From Actinomadura syzygii (lineage in GTDB: Bacteria > Actinomycetota > Actinomycetes > Streptosporangiales > Streptosporangiaceae), in assembly GCF_008085905.1 (NCBI RefSeq), contig NZ_VSFF01000018.1, positions 1-64,000 of the forward strand: a stretch of 64,000 nucleotides of DNA, read 5' to 3'. This document shows, in pieces, positions 17,307-26,387 of the stretch. The position numbers were made by a program, and so were the translations under genes. How positions within the stretch are numbered: position 1 is the first letter of the stretch; each line of letters starts with the position of its first letter. The notes below the pieces were generated by a model that made no database searches, had not been told where the DNA came from, and worked only from the letters and a program-made list of their open reading frames with translations.

Positions 17307-18893
17307 CTAGTCGCGGTTGAGGGCGGCCTCCTCCAGGTCCAGCTCGTGCAGGACGCGGGTCAGCACCTCCTCGTCGATGCGGCGCTCGTCCCGCGCCCGC
17401 AGGAACACCCGCCGCTCGGCGGCCAGCATCTCGCGGCGCAGCCGCCGGTACGTCGCGGTCGGCACCTCCGCGCCCTCCGGGCCCGTCCCGCCGCCGAGCC
17501 GCTCCCACGCCTTGAGCTGCCGGTGCTCGGCCAGCCAGCGGAGCCGCTCCACGACCTCCGGGTCGAGGTCGTCCTGGTCCTTGGTGAGCTCGTCGAGGCG
17601 GTCCAGCGCGGCCCGCGCCGCCGCGTGCTGCGCGCCCGCCTCCGCGACCGAGTCGGTGTAGCGCTCGCGCTCCCCGCCGATGCCGAGCCTGCGGATCAGC
17701 GCGGGGAACGTCATGCCCTGGATCAGCAGCGTCCCGAGGACGGTCGTCAGGGTGAAGAACAGGATCAGGTCGCGGCCCGGGAACGGCAGGCCGTCCGAGG
17801 TCGTGAACGGCACCGCGAACGCCGCCGCCAGCGACACCACCCCGCGCATCCCGGCCCACGACAGGACGGTCCGGCTCCGCCACCCGACGTGCTCCCCGCG
17901 CGGCGGCAGGCGGGGGACCTGCGCGGCGGGGAACACCCACACGAACCTGGCCGCGACCGTCACCGCGAAGATCGCGGCGGCCCAGCCGGTCAGCTCCAGG
18001 GCGCCGTGCCCGGACACCCCGTCCAGGACGGGCCGGAGCTGCAGCCCGATCAGCAGGAAGACCACCGACTCCAGGACGAAGACCATCACCTTCCAGAACG
18101 AGTGCCCCACCAGCCGCGTCACCGCGCCCGACTCGCCCGCCCGGTGCCCCAGGTACAGGCCGCTGACGACCACCGCCATCACCCCGGACGCGTGCACGCT
18201 CTCGGCGACCAGGTAGCCCGCGAACGGCGCGGCGAGCGCGACGCCGTTCTCCATCAGCGGGTCGTCCAGCCGGGTGCGCAGCCAGTGCAGCGGCGGGCCG
18301 AGCAGCAGCCCGACCGCGATGCCGCCCGCGGCCGCGTACAGGAACTCCCCGACGCCGTCGAGGAGGGTGAAGCCCGCGCCGGTCGCCGCCGTCAGCGCGA
18401 CCCGGAACGCCGTCAGCGCCGTCGCGTCGTTGAACAGGCTCTCGCCGACCAGGACGGTCGTCACCCGGCGGGGGAGGCCGAGCCGCTGCGCGACGCTCAC
18501 CGCGGCGACCGCGTCCGGCGGCGCCACCACCGCGCCGAGCACGCACGCCGCCGCGAGCGGCAGCCCGGGGACGAGCCAGTGCGCCGCGAACCCCACCGCG
18601 AACGTGCTGAACAGGACGAGCCCGATCGACATCATCCCGATCGTCCAGCCGTTCTGCCGCAGGTTCGGCAGGGAGCTCTGCCAGGCCGCGAAGAACAGCA
18701 GCGGCGGCAGGAACACGTACAGCACGAACTCGGGATGCAGCTCGAACGCCGGGACCCCCGGCACGTACGAGACGGCCAGCCCGGCGATCACCAGGACGAG
18801 CGGCGCCGACAGGCCGGTCCGCCGCGCGCCGCCGGCGACCGCCAGCGCGAAGATCGGGACGGCCAGCAGCCAGAGCGCGTTAGTGGTCCCCAC
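17307..18893 (-). CDS. CPA1-type sodium/proton antiporter
   Basis: 528 residues: about 12 membrane segments (residues 5-400) and a roughly 120-residue charged cytoplasmic tail. CPA1 landmarks are present: LGAVVAPPDAVAAVSV with the transport aspartate, VGESLFNDATAL, and WAGMRGVVSLAAAFA. It exchanges Na+ (or K+) for H+ across the cell membrane. A related antiporter is encoded at 24786-26360. Start ATG at 18893. The upstream neighbour on the same strand is a LysR gene whose stop is 28 bases away, so both may share a transcript. Confidence 0.92.
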   Translation of the reverse strand: MGTTNALWLLAVPIFALAVAGGARRTGLSAPLVLVIAGLAVSYVPGVPAFELHPEFVLYVFLPPLLFFAAWQSSLPNLRQNGWTIGMMSIGLVLFSTFAVGFAAHWLVPGLPLAAACVLGAVVAPPDAVAAVSVAQRLGLPRRVTTVLVGESLFNDATALTAFRVALTAATGAGFTLLDGVGEFLYAAAGGIAVGLLLGPPLHWLRTRLDDPLMENGVALAAPFAGYLVAESVHASGVMAVVVSGLYLGHRAGESGAVTRLVGHSFWKVMVFVLESVVFLLIGLQLRPVLDGVSGHGALELTGWAAAIFAVTVAARFVWVFPAAQVPRLPPRGEHVGWRSRTVLSWAGMRGVVSLAAAFAVPFTTSDGLPFPGRDLILFFTLTTVLGTLLIQGMTFPALIRRLGIGGERERYTDSVAEAGAQHAAARAALDRLDELTKDQDDLDPEVVERLRWLAEHRQLKAWERLGGGTGPEGAEVPTATYRRLRREMLAAERRVFLRARDERRIDEEVLTRVLHELDLEEAALNRD

Positions 18894-18921
18894 GGCCAGA
18901 TGATCGCACGGCGCCGCGCCC

Positions 18922-19794
18922 TCAGTGCGCGTCGCGGGCGGTCTCCTTGGCGAACGCGAGGAAGTCGCGGGCGGCGGGCGGCAGCCTGCGGTGCGCGTGC
19001 ACGATGCCGATCATGCGGGTGATCGGCGGCATGAACGACCGGACGGTCACGCCCTCGGTGTCGTCGATCTGGTTGCGGTACCAGAGCAGCGAGCCCATCC
19101 CGGCCCGGACCCAGCCGAGCCACGCGCCGCGCTCGTCGGACTCCACCGCGGCGACCGGGGTCGCGCCGATCCGCCGCAGCATCGCGTCGACCTCGGCGCG
19201 GCGGGGGCTGCCGCGCGCGGGCAGGACGAGGCGCATCCCGTCCAGCGCGGCGGGCGGCACCGGCTCGCGGACCTTCAGCGCGGGCGGCGAGATCAGCACG
19301 ACCTCCCGCTGCTCGAACGGGTGCGCCGTCATGTCGCCCGGCACCGGGAGGTCGGCGAGCGCAAGGTCGGCGCGGCCCGCGCGGAGCGCCGCGGCGACCC
19401 GGTCGCGGTCGGCGCAGCGGACCACCCGGATCCGGACGGCGGGCTGGTCATGCGCGAACCGGGGGATGAGCCGCCCGGTCAGCTCCGGCTCCAGCGACGC
19501 GGTGACGGCGATGCGCAGCTCGGCGCCCCGCCCGTTGGACCGGCCGACCGACAGGCCCTCGATCGCGTCGACGGCGTCCAGCGCGACCCGCGCCTGCCGG
19601 ACCACCTGCTCGCCGACGTCGGTCAGCGCCACGCCCCGCCCGGACCGCTGGAACAGCTCGACGCCGAGTTCGCGCTCCAACTCCCGGACGGCCCGCGAGA
19701 GCGCGGGCTGCGCCACGTAGAGGGCCTGGGCCGCCGACGTCATCGTGCCGTGGTCGGCGGTCGCCACGACGTAGCGCAGCTGCCGCAGATTCAT
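18922..19794 (-). CDS. LysR family transcriptional regulator
   Basis: 290 residues. The winged HTH is at residues 1-60 (LRQLRYVVATADHGTMTSAAQALYVAQPALSRAVREL), with a standard periplasmic-binding-protein-like effector domain after a linker helix. The ATG at 19794 begins MNLRQLRY, the usual LysR opening. It lies between an MFS exporter and a CPA1 antiporter, all on the minus strand. It may control either, but a divergent partner, the normal clue to a LysR target, is absent. Confidence 0.9.
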   Translation of the reverse strand: MNLRQLRYVVATADHGTMTSAAQALYVAQPALSRAVRELERELGVELFQRSGRGVALTDVGEQVVRQARVALDAVDAIEGLSVGRSNGRGAELRIAVTASLEPELTGRLIPRFAHDQPAVRIRVVRCADRDRVAAALRAGRADLALADLPVPGDMTAHPFEQREVVLISPPALKVREPVPPAALDGMRLVLPARGSPRRAEVDAMLRRIGATPVAAVESDERGAWLGWVRAGMGSLLWYRNQIDDTEGVTVRSFMPPITRMIGIVHAHRRLPPAARDFLAFAKETARDAH

Positions 19795-19877
19795 GCACCG
19801 ACCGTATGGCAACGAACCGATCCGGTCCTGGACATAGCCGGAAACGGACCGGGTCCGGCCGCCGTTCCGGCTGGTGA

Positions 19878-21461
19878 TCAAGCCAGCGGGCGCGCCGCCG
19901 GCCCGTCCGGGGCCGCGTCCGGGGTCCCGTGCACGGGGGCGGGCTCGGGCTCCGGCTGGAGTTGCGGGGCGCCGACGGCGCAGTGGCTCCTGCCCGCCGG
20001 CTCGACGGTCGCGCCGGACGGGGTGCGCAGCGCGTCGTCCGCCACCGTGAAGAAGCTGAGCACCGCACCGGCCGCGAGCATCGCCGCGCACACCGACATC
20101 GCGATCGTGAACCCGTGGGAGAACTTCCCGGGGTCGTCGTAGGCGTCGCCGGTCAGCCCGGCGAGCGGCGGGATCGCCGCCACGGTCAGCAGCCCGGCGG
20201 CCCGCGCGACCGCGTTGTTGACGCCGCTCGCGACGCCCGCGTGCCGGACGTCGGCGGTGCCGAGCACTGTCGCGGTGAGCGGCGCGACCGTCGCGGACAG
20301 GCCGAGGCCGAACACGACGACGGCGGGCACCACGTCCCGCAGGTAGGACGCGCCCTCGCCGATCCGCGCGACCAGCAGCGTCCCGATCGCCGCGACGACC
20401 AGGCCGACCGTCATGGGCAGCCGCGGCCCGATCTTCTGCGCGAGCGCGCCCGCCCGCGCGGACAGCAGCAGCATCAGCACGGTGACGGGCAGCAGCGCCG
20501 TCCCGGCGGCGATCGGCGAGAAGCCGGCGACGACCTGGAGGTGCAGCACCAGCAGGAAGAACATGACGCCCATCCCGCCGTACATGACGAACGTGACGAC
20601 GTTGACGGCGGAGAACTGGCGGGAGGCGAACACGTCCAGCGGCAGCATCGGCTGCGGCGCCGCCCGCCCCTTGCGCGCCCCCGCCACCGGACGGCTCCGG
20701 CCCCGGACCCGCTCGACCACGACGAACGCGACGGCCGCCGCGATCCCCGCCACCGCGGCGGCGGCGATCACCCCGGTCGCCGTCTGGTCGCCCGGCGCCT
20801 CGGTGAGCGCGTACGTCGTCCCGGCGAGGGCCAGCGCCGCGAGCGCGGCGCCGAGCACGTCGAAGCGGCCGTGCGCGTCCGGGTCGACGCTCTCCGGGAC
20901 GTGCCGCGCAGCGACCAGCACCACCACGGCGGCGAGCGGCACGTTCAGCAGGAACACCCACCGCCAGCCCGCCGCCTCCACGAGCCAGCCGCCCGCGAAC
21001 GGCCCGATTGCACCGGCGACGCCGCCGAACCCCGACCAGGCGCCGACCGCGCGCGGCCGGTCCTGCGCCGCGAACGACGACTGGATGATCGCCAGCGAGC
21101 CCGGGGTGAGCAGCGCCCCGCCCGCGCCCTGCAGCGCCCGCGACGCGACGAGCATCTCGATGTTCTGCGCCATCCCGCACAGCACGGACGCGACCGCGAA
21201 CCACACCACGCCGACGAGGAAGATCCGGCGGCGGCCGAACCGGTCCCCGAGGGAGCCGCCGAGCAGGATGAACCCGGCGAGCGTCAGCGTGTAGGCGTTG
21301 ACCGTCCACTGCAGGCCCGCCATGTCGGCGTCCAGGTCGCGCGCCAGCCTCGGCAGCGCCACGTTCACGACCGTCGCGTCGAGCATCGCCACGCTCGACC
21401 CGAGCACCGTCGCCAGCAGGACCCAGCGGCCCGGCCCGGTGCCCAGCCGGACGTCCGGCAT
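19878..21461 (-). CDS. MFS multidrug exporter (EmrB/QacA type)
   Basis: 527 residues with 14 predicted membrane segments, characteristic of the DHA2 subfamily. Motif A is GGSLGDRFGRRRIFLVG after helix 2; motif D1 near the start is LDATVVNVALPRL; motif C is PGSLAIIQSSF-region GFGGVAGAIGPFAGG. It would expel drugs or metabolites by proton antiport. The C-terminal 45 residues are a Pro/Glu-rich tail. Its ATG overlaps the stop of the upstream UBP zinc-finger gene by one base (TGATG), so the two are translated together. Confidence 0.92.
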   Translation of the reverse strand: MPDVRLGTGPGRWVLLATVLGSSVAMLDATVVNVALPRLARDLDADMAGLQWTVNAYTLTLAGFILLGGSLGDRFGRRRIFLVGVVWFAVASVLCGMAQNIEMLVASRALQGAGGALLTPGSLAIIQSSFAAQDRPRAVGAWSGFGGVAGAIGPFAGGWLVEAAGWRWVFLLNVPLAAVVVLVAARHVPESVDPDAHGRFDVLGAALAALALAGTTYALTEAPGDQTATGVIAAAAVAGIAAAVAFVVVERVRGRSRPVAGARKGRAAPQPMLPLDVFASRQFSAVNVVTFVMYGGMGVMFFLLVLHLQVVAGFSPIAAGTALLPVTVLMLLLSARAGALAQKIGPRLPMTVGLVVAAIGTLLVARIGEGASYLRDVVPAVVVFGLGLSATVAPLTATVLGTADVRHAGVASGVNNAVARAAGLLTVAAIPPLAGLTGDAYDDPGKFSHGFTIAMSVCAAMLAAGAVLSFFTVADDALRTPSGATVEPAGRSHCAVGAPQLQPEPEPAPVHGTPDAAPDGPAARPLA

Positions 21462-21724
21462 CAGACGATCAGTTCATCGACGAAACACCAGCGCCAGTCC
21501 TCGCCCGGCTCGAACGACCGGACGATCGGGTGCCCCTCCTTCGCGAAGTGCGCGGACGCGTGCTTCATCGGGGAGGAGTCGCAGCAGCCGACGTGCCCGC
21601 ATCCGAGGCAGAGCCGCAGGTGGACCCACCGTGTGCCCTCAGCCAGGCACTCCTCGCAGCCCTGCGGGGTGTTCGGGGACGGATCGTCCACCGGAAGGGT
21701 CAGCACGTGCTCGCAAGTGGCCAT
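21461..21724 (-). CDS. UBP-type zinc finger protein
   Basis: 87 residues forming one ZnF-UBP domain: C-x-H near the N-terminus (CEHVL), C-x2-C (CEEC), C-x2-C (CLGCGHVGCC), and paired histidines (MKHASAHF, GHPIV). In eukaryotes this fold binds the C-terminus of ubiquitin; the actinobacterial members are stand-alone and of unknown function. The gene is one-base coupled to the MFS exporter downstream, an association worth noting. ATG at 21724. Confidence 0.88.
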   Translation of the reverse strand: MATCEHVLTLPVDDPSPNTPQGCEECLAEGTRWVHLRLCLGCGHVGCCDSSPMKHASAHFAKEGHPIVRSFEPGEDWRWCFVDELIV

Positions 21725-21756
21725 GTTTCCATCGTGACACGCCCCCGGTCACCGGA

Positions 21757-22803
21757 TCACCAATGATCGGGACTGAAGGGCTCGTCCTCGGGGCGGGCCG
21801 ACTCCGACAGGAGCCGCAGGTCCGACTCGACCATCATCGTGACCAGTTCCTCGAAGGTGACCGCGGGCTCCCAGCCGAGCTGCTCGCGGGCCTTCTTCGG
21901 GTCGGCGCACAGCAGGTCGACCTCGGCGGGACGGGTGTACTTGGCGTCCAGGACGACGTGGTCCTCCCAGTCGAGCCCGGCGGTGCGGAACGCGAACTCG
22001 ACCAGTTCGCGCACGGACTGGGTCTGGCCCGTGCCGATGACGAAGTCCTCGGGGGAGTCCTGCGCGAGCATCAGCCGCATCGCGCGGGCGTAGTCGCCCG
22101 CGTAGCCCCAGTCGCGGCGGGCGTCGAGGTTGCCGAGCCGCAGCTCGGACGCGAGGCCCAGCTTGATGCGGGCCGCGCCGAGCGACACCTTGCGGGTCAC
22201 GAACTCCGCGCCCCGGCGCGGCGACTCGTGGTTGAACAGGATCCCGCTGACCGCGAACATGCCGTACGACTCGCGGTAGTTCTGCGTGATGTAGTGCCCG
22301 TAGCTCTTCGCCACCCCGTACGGGCTGCGCGGGTGGAACGGAGTCCGCTCGTTCTGCGGCGTCTCCCGGACCATCCCGAACATCTCCGAGGACGACGCCT
22401 GGTAGAAGCGGATCTGCTCGCCGCCCGGCGTCCGGGACGGGCTGATGCCCGACACGACCCGGATGGCCTCCAGCGTCCGCAGCACGCCCATGCCGGTGAC
22501 CTCCGCGGTCAGCTCGGCCTGCTGCCACGACATCGGCACGTAGGAGATGGCGCCGAGATTGTAGACCTCGTCGGGCTGGACGCGCTCCACCGCCGAGATC
22601 AGGCTGCCCTGGTCGAGGAGGTCACCGGTGGTGATGTGGACGTCGCCGATGTGCTTGCGCAACCGCGACACGTGGGGGTTCGCCTGCCCCCGCACCAGGC
22701 CCCAGACCTCGTACCCCAGCGCAAGCAGATGCTCGGCCAGATACGAGCCGTCCTGTCCGGTGATGCCGGTGATGAGTGCTCGCCTGGACAGCGGATCCTC
22801 CAT
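21757..22803 (-). CDS. gmd: GDP-mannose 4,6-dehydratase
   Basis: 348 residues with an extended-SDR fold: NAD(P) loop GITGQDGSYLAEHLL, YNLGAISYV, ASSSEMFG with the catalytic Ser/Glu region, and YGVAKSYG with the Tyr-x3-Lys pair. FNHESPRRG and RRDWGYAGDY are diagnostic for Gmd. It makes GDP-4-keto-6-deoxymannose for deoxyhexose (for example fucose or rhamnose-type) glycans. The ATG at 22803 is chosen because upstream codons are low complexity; no Shine-Dalgarno is visible and two 11-bp direct repeats lie there instead. No other sugar-nucleotide gene adjoins it. Confidence 0.92.
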   Translation of the reverse strand: MEDPLSRRALITGITGQDGSYLAEHLLALGYEVWGLVRGQANPHVSRLRKHIGDVHITTGDLLDQGSLISAVERVQPDEVYNLGAISYVPMSWQQAELTAEVTGMGVLRTLEAIRVVSGISPSRTPGGEQIRFYQASSSEMFGMVRETPQNERTPFHPRSPYGVAKSYGHYITQNYRESYGMFAVSGILFNHESPRRGAEFVTRKVSLGAARIKLGLASELRLGNLDARRDWGYAGDYARAMRLMLAQDSPEDFVIGTGQTQSVRELVEFAFRTAGLDWEDHVVLDAKYTRPAEVDLLCADPKKAREQLGWEPAVTFEELVTMMVESDLRLLSESARPEDEPFSPDHW

Positions 22804-22805
22804 GG

Positions 22806-22835
22806 CTGACTTGGGCCGACTGGACTGACTTGGGC
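22806..22835. repeat. two direct repeats upstream of gmd
   Basis: CTGACTTGGGC occurs at 22806-22816 and 22825-22835, a 19-bp period, immediately upstream of the gmd start on the opposite strand. It could be a regulator site or an expansion of leader sequence. Confidence 0.5.
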
Positions 22836-22981
22836 TGGGTCCGGCGCGGGGAGGGGCCCGCGCCGAGCGTGACATATGAGGTTAGCGACCTCGGCGGGAG
22901 GCTGACGAGGGAGGGCCGGGTTTGAACCGAATGCGCTTCTGTTCGCCCGGAGGCTCCGCGATGTGCCACGGTGAGGGCATC

Positions 22982-23824
22982 ATGAGCTCTCCGGGGACGC
23001 CGCCGCTGCGGCTGAACGGCCGCGCCGTCGGCCCGCGCGCGATCATGGCCGTGGTGAACCGCACGCCCGACTCCTTCTTCGACAAGGGCGCCACCTACGC
23101 CTTCGGCGCCGCGCTCGACGCCGTCGACCGCGCGGTGGCGGACGGCGCCGACATCGTCGACATCGGCGGCGTGAAGGCCGGGCCCGGCGAGGACGTCGGC
23201 GTCGACGAGGAGCTGCGCCGCGTCGTCGGGCTCGTCGCGGCCGTCCGCGACCGGCACCCCGGCGTCGTGATCAGCGTGGACACCTGGCGCGCCGAGGTCG
23301 GCGAGGCCGTCGCGGACGCGGGCGCCGACCTGCTGAACGACACCTGGGGCGGCCCCGACCCGCGGCTCGCCGAGGTCGCCGCGGCGCGCGGCGTCGGCCT
23401 CGTCTGCGCGCACGCGGGCGCGCTCGCGCCCCGCACCCGCCCGCACCGGATCGGCTACGACGACGTCGTCGCGCACGTCGTCGCGCACGTCACGGCGGAG
23501 GCGGAGCGCGCGGCGGCGCTCGGCGTGCGGCGCGACGCGATCCTCATCGACCCCGCGCACGACTTCGGCAAGAACACCCGCCAGTCCCTGGAGATCAGCC
23601 GCCGGCTCGGCGAGCTGACCGCCACCGGATGGCCGGTACTGGTCGCGGTGTCCAACAAGGATTTCATCGGGGAGACGCTCGGCCGCCCGGTCGACAGGCG
23701 CGGCGTCGGGACGATGGCCGTCCTCGGCGTCTCGGCGCTGCTCGGGGCGCGGGTGTTCCGCGTCCACGACGTCCCCGCCGCCCGCCGCGCCCTGGACGCC
23801 GTGGCGGCGCTCACCGCGGGCTAG
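22982..23824 (+). CDS. folP2: dihydropteroate synthase-like protein (FolP2 type)
   Basis: 280 residues with the pterin-binding TIM barrel: MAVVNRTPDSFFDKGATY, DIGGVKAGPGE, SVDTWRAEVGEAV, LLNDTWGG and LIDPAHDFGKNTRQSLE. Mycobacterial FolP2 has the same VNRTPDSFYDKGAT and IDPAHDFGKNT segments, in place of the NVTPDSFSDGG of true FolP. In mycobacteria FolP2 lacks measurable dihydropteroate synthase activity, so folate synthesis should not be assumed. ATG at 22982 (MSSPGTPPL) has GAGGG upstream; an earlier ATG at 22922 lacks one. Divergent from gmd. Confidence 0.88.
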   Translation: MSSPGTPPLRLNGRAVGPRAIMAVVNRTPDSFFDKGATYAFGAALDAVDRAVADGADIVDIGGVKAGPGEDVGVDEELRRVVGLVAAVRDRHPGVVISVDTWRAEVGEAVADAGADLLNDTWGGPDPRLAEVAAARGVGLVCAHAGALAPRTRPHRIGYDDVVAHVVAHVTAEAERAAALGVRRDAILIDPAHDFGKNTRQSLEISRRLGELTATGWPVLVAVSNKDFIGETLGRPVDRRGVGTMAVLGVSALLGARVFRVHDVPAARRALDAVAALTAG

Positions 23825-23846
23825 GACGGGCCCTGCCGGGGCCGGC

Positions 23847-24398
23847 CTAGAGCGCACGCTGGCGGGCGCGGTACGCGGCGACGTGCATGCGGTTGCCGCA
23901 GGTGCGGCTGTCGCAGTAGCGGCGGCAGCGGTTGCGGGACAGGTCGACCAGGACCCGCGCGCAGTCCGGCGCCTCGCAGGTGCGCAGCCGGTCGAGCTCG
24001 CCCGCCGCGACGACGTAGGCGAGCGCCATCCCGCAGTCGGCGGCGAGGTGCTCGCCGACCGGCGCGCCCGGCGCGAAGAAGTGGACGTGCCAGTCGTAGT
24101 CGTCGTGGTCGGTCAGGTGCGGGGTGGCGCGGACCTCGCCGACGATCTCGTTGATCCGCGCGACGGCGGCGGGCAGGTCGCCCGCGCGGAACACCGCGTG
24201 GAACCGTTCGCGCAGGTCGAGCACCCGCGCGAGGTCGGCCTCGGTCAGCTCGCCGACGTCGCTGAAGTCGTGGCGCTCGACGAACGCGCGCAGCCCGCGC
24301 AGCCCGCCGAGCTCCTCGGCGCCGGACGCCGCCGCGCCGGTGTTGATCAGATCGACGACCACGGCGAGCGCGTGCTCGGTGTCATGAGTGAAGATCAC
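23847..24398 (-). CDS. CGNR zinc finger protein (ABATE domain)
   Basis: 183 residues. The N-terminal ABATE-like domain (about 1-125) is followed by a CGNR zinc finger at the C-terminus (CEAPDCARVLVDLSRNR then YCDSRTCGNRMHVAAYR). These proteins are taken to be stress- or ligand-responsive DNA-binding regulators; no target is known. The start is a GTG at 24398 that overlaps by 4 bases (GTGA) the stop of a conserved 26-codon frame directly upstream. The ribosome site AGGTAGGG lies inside that small frame. Confidence 0.88.
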   Translation of the reverse strand: MIFTHDTEHALAVVVDLINTGAAASGAEELGGLRGLRAFVERHDFSDVGELTEADLARVLDLRERFHAVFRAGDLPAAVARINEIVGEVRATPHLTDHDDYDWHVHFFAPGAPVGEHLAADCGMALAYVVAAGELDRLRTCEAPDCARVLVDLSRNRCRRYCDSRTCGNRMHVAAYRARQRAL

Positions 24399-24475
24399 GA
24401 CGCCCTACCTTTCTGGGGGGCGACCCCCCGCCCCCCGGAAGGCCGGCGCCATGATCCTCGCTCCGCTGCGGTCAT
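24395..24475 (-). CDS. conserved 26-residue coupled small ORF, copy A
   Basis: Minus-strand ATG at 24475 to TGA at 24397-24395. The peptide begins MTAAERGSWRRPSGG and ends GVAPQKGRAS. A GGAG lies 5 bases before the ATG, and the stop overlaps the GTG of the CGNR gene. The same frame occurs 39 kb away (63738-63818) with identical length. Of 11 base differences, five are single third-position silent changes and six fall in three central codons, which points to selection on the peptide. It is basic, with no membrane segment. Function unknown; it may act through coupling, as a leader peptide, or as a protein. Confidence 0.6.
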   Translation of the reverse strand: MTAAERGSWRRPSGGRGVAPQKGRAS

Positions 24476-24785
24476 GACGTCTCCAGTCTCGGGGCCGGCG
24501 CGGTTCCGGACGCGCGGGGTCGCTTCCCGCGCGGGAACCCGGGCGGTTCCGGGATGCGGGCAGCCCCGCGGGGGACCCGGGGCGGTCGTGTGCCCGGCGC
24601 CGTCGCCGGGGCCGGAACGCGGCCCGTGGCCACGAGCATATGACGAGAACGCGGCGCGGCCACGCCCACCCGCCAGGAATCGCACGCCCGGCGCCGCCGC
24701 GGGTACCTGCGGGAACGTTCCACGCGGCGTGCGGCCGCGGGTGCGGCGGCGCGTACCGCGCCCCTTTCCGGACAGGTACACCTCC
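24476..24785. other. intergenic region, divergent promoters
   Basis: 310 bases between the small ORF and the second antiporter. A 10-bp palindrome GGAACGTTCC lies at 24712-24721. No gene or RNA structure is recognised; an ATG at 24640 opens only a shadow frame. Confidence 0.6.
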
Positions 24786-26360
24786 GTGCCGGACGACCGG
24801 ATCTTCACCGTCCTCCTGGCCGTCGCGGTCGTGGTCCTGCTCGCCCGCGCACTGGCCGGGCGGCTGCGGACGCCCGACGCGATCCTGCTCGTCGTGCTCG
24901 GCATCGCCGCCGGGTTCGTGCCCGCGCTGCCCGCGGTCGTCGTCCCGCCCGAGGTGGTGCTGCTCGGGTTCCTGCCGCCGCTGCTCTACCACGCCGCGTT
25001 CTTCAGCGCCCCGCGCGAGACCCGCGCCGACGCGGTGCCCATCGTCGCGCTGGCCTTCGGGCTCACCACCGTCACGACCGTCGCGGTGGCCGCGACCGTG
25101 CACGCCCTGCTCCCGGCCGTCGCCTGGCCCGTGGCGCTCGCGTTCGGGGCGGCCGTGTCGCCGACGGACCCGGTCGCCGCGACCGCCGTGCTGCAGCGGC
25201 TCGGCGCCCCGCCCCGGATGGTCACGATCCTGGAGGGGGAGAGCCTGATCAACGACGGCGCGGCGCTGACGATCTTCGGGCTGGCGGTGGAGGCGATCGG
25301 CACCGACTTCACCGTCGCGCACGGAGCGGGACGGGTCGCGCAGATCGTCCTCGGCGGGGTGGCGTACGGGCTCGTCCTCGGGATCGTCGTCCGCCGGGTC
25401 CGGCGCTGGATCACCGACCCGGTCAGCCAGATCATCGTGTCGCTCGTGACGCCGTACCTCGCGTTCGTCCCGGCGGACCGGTTCGGCGCGTCCGGGGTGC
25501 TCGCCACCGTCGTCGCCGGGTTCTCGATCGGGACGCACGGCGAGGGGTTCCTGCAGCCCGCGTCCCGGCTGGTCGGCGCGACGTTCTGGCGCATCCTGAC
25601 GTTCCTGCTGGAGTCGGCGCTGTTCGTCCTGCTCGGGCTGGAGATCCGGCAGATCGTCCGGCAGCCGGGCGGGGAGACGTGGGCCAAGGTCGCCGTCGTC
25701 GCGGTCGCGGTGTCGGCCGTCGTGATCGGCGTCCGGCTGCTGTGGGAGCTCGGCAACGGCCCGCTCGCCCGCTGGCTGCCCGGCGGGCGGCGCAGCCAGA
25801 CCGGGCTCGGCCGGCGGCAGCGGCTCGTCATCGGGCTCGGCGGCATGCGCGGCGCGATCACGCTCGCCATCGCCCTGTCGCTGCCCGACGCGGTCGGGGA
25901 CGAGCGCGGCACGCTGGTCGTCCTCGCGGCGCTCGTCGTGCTCGTGACGCTGCTCGGGCAGGCGCCGGTGCTGCCCGTCCTGCTGCGCCGCCTCGGCCTC
26001 GCCGAGCCCGCCCGCCGCCGCGCCGAGGCGATGCTCGCCCGCAAGGCCGGGCTGCAGGCCGCCCTGGCCCGGCTGGACGAGCTGGCCGAGGACGAGGACG
26101 TCGACGAGCAGACCGCCGAGGCGTTCCGGCAGATGCTGGAACTGCGGCTGGAACGCGTCCGGTACCTCCTGGACCGGAAGGACGCCGACCGCGACCGGCC
26201 CGCGCCGAACAGCCGCCGCGTCCGCACCGAGCTGGTCAGGGCGCAGCGCGCGAAGCTGCGGACCCTCTACCGCAAGGGCAGGATCGGCGCGGAGACGTAC
26301 CGGGAGATCGTCCGCGAGCTCGACTTCGAGGACCCGTTGGCGATCAAGGGGCCGCGCTGA
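24786..26360 (+). CDS. CPA1-type sodium/proton antiporter, second copy
   Basis: 524 residues with about 12 membrane segments and a C-terminal charged tail of about 110 residues (ARLDELAEDEDVDEQTAEAF onward). Landmarks: AFGAAVSPTDPVAATAVLQR, LEGESLINDGAALTIFG, ADRFGASGVLATVVAGF, and LGGMRGAITLAIAL. The tail resembles that of the antiporter at 17307-18893, so the two are distant paralogues, but the SPTDP form of the transport motif differs from PPDA there, which may mean different ion preference. GTG at 24786 follows a run of weak purines; it is chosen because hydrophobic sequence begins right after it. Confidence 0.9.
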   Translation: MPDDRIFTVLLAVAVVVLLARALAGRLRTPDAILLVVLGIAAGFVPALPAVVVPPEVVLLGFLPPLLYHAAFFSAPRETRADAVPIVALAFGLTTVTTVAVAATVHALLPAVAWPVALAFGAAVSPTDPVAATAVLQRLGAPPRMVTILEGESLINDGAALTIFGLAVEAIGTDFTVAHGAGRVAQIVLGGVAYGLVLGIVVRRVRRWITDPVSQIIVSLVTPYLAFVPADRFGASGVLATVVAGFSIGTHGEGFLQPASRLVGATFWRILTFLLESALFVLLGLEIRQIVRQPGGETWAKVAVVAVAVSAVVIGVRLLWELGNGPLARWLPGGRRSQTGLGRRQRLVIGLGGMRGAITLAIALSLPDAVGDERGTLVVLAALVVLVTLLGQAPVLPVLLRRLGLAEPARRRAEAMLARKAGLQAALARLDELAEDEDVDEQTAEAFRQMLELRLERVRYLLDRKDADRDRPAPNSRRVRTELVRAQRAKLRTLYRKGRIGAETYREIVRELDFEDPLAIKGPR

Positions 26361-26387
26361 ACCCTGCCGGGTCAAGTGCCGGTGGGG

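Noticed and set aside
24712..24721. GGAACGTTCC palindrome as an operator for the antiporter
   Set aside because: A single 10-bp palindrome in a GC-rich 310-bp gap is weak evidence and lies outside an obvious promoter.
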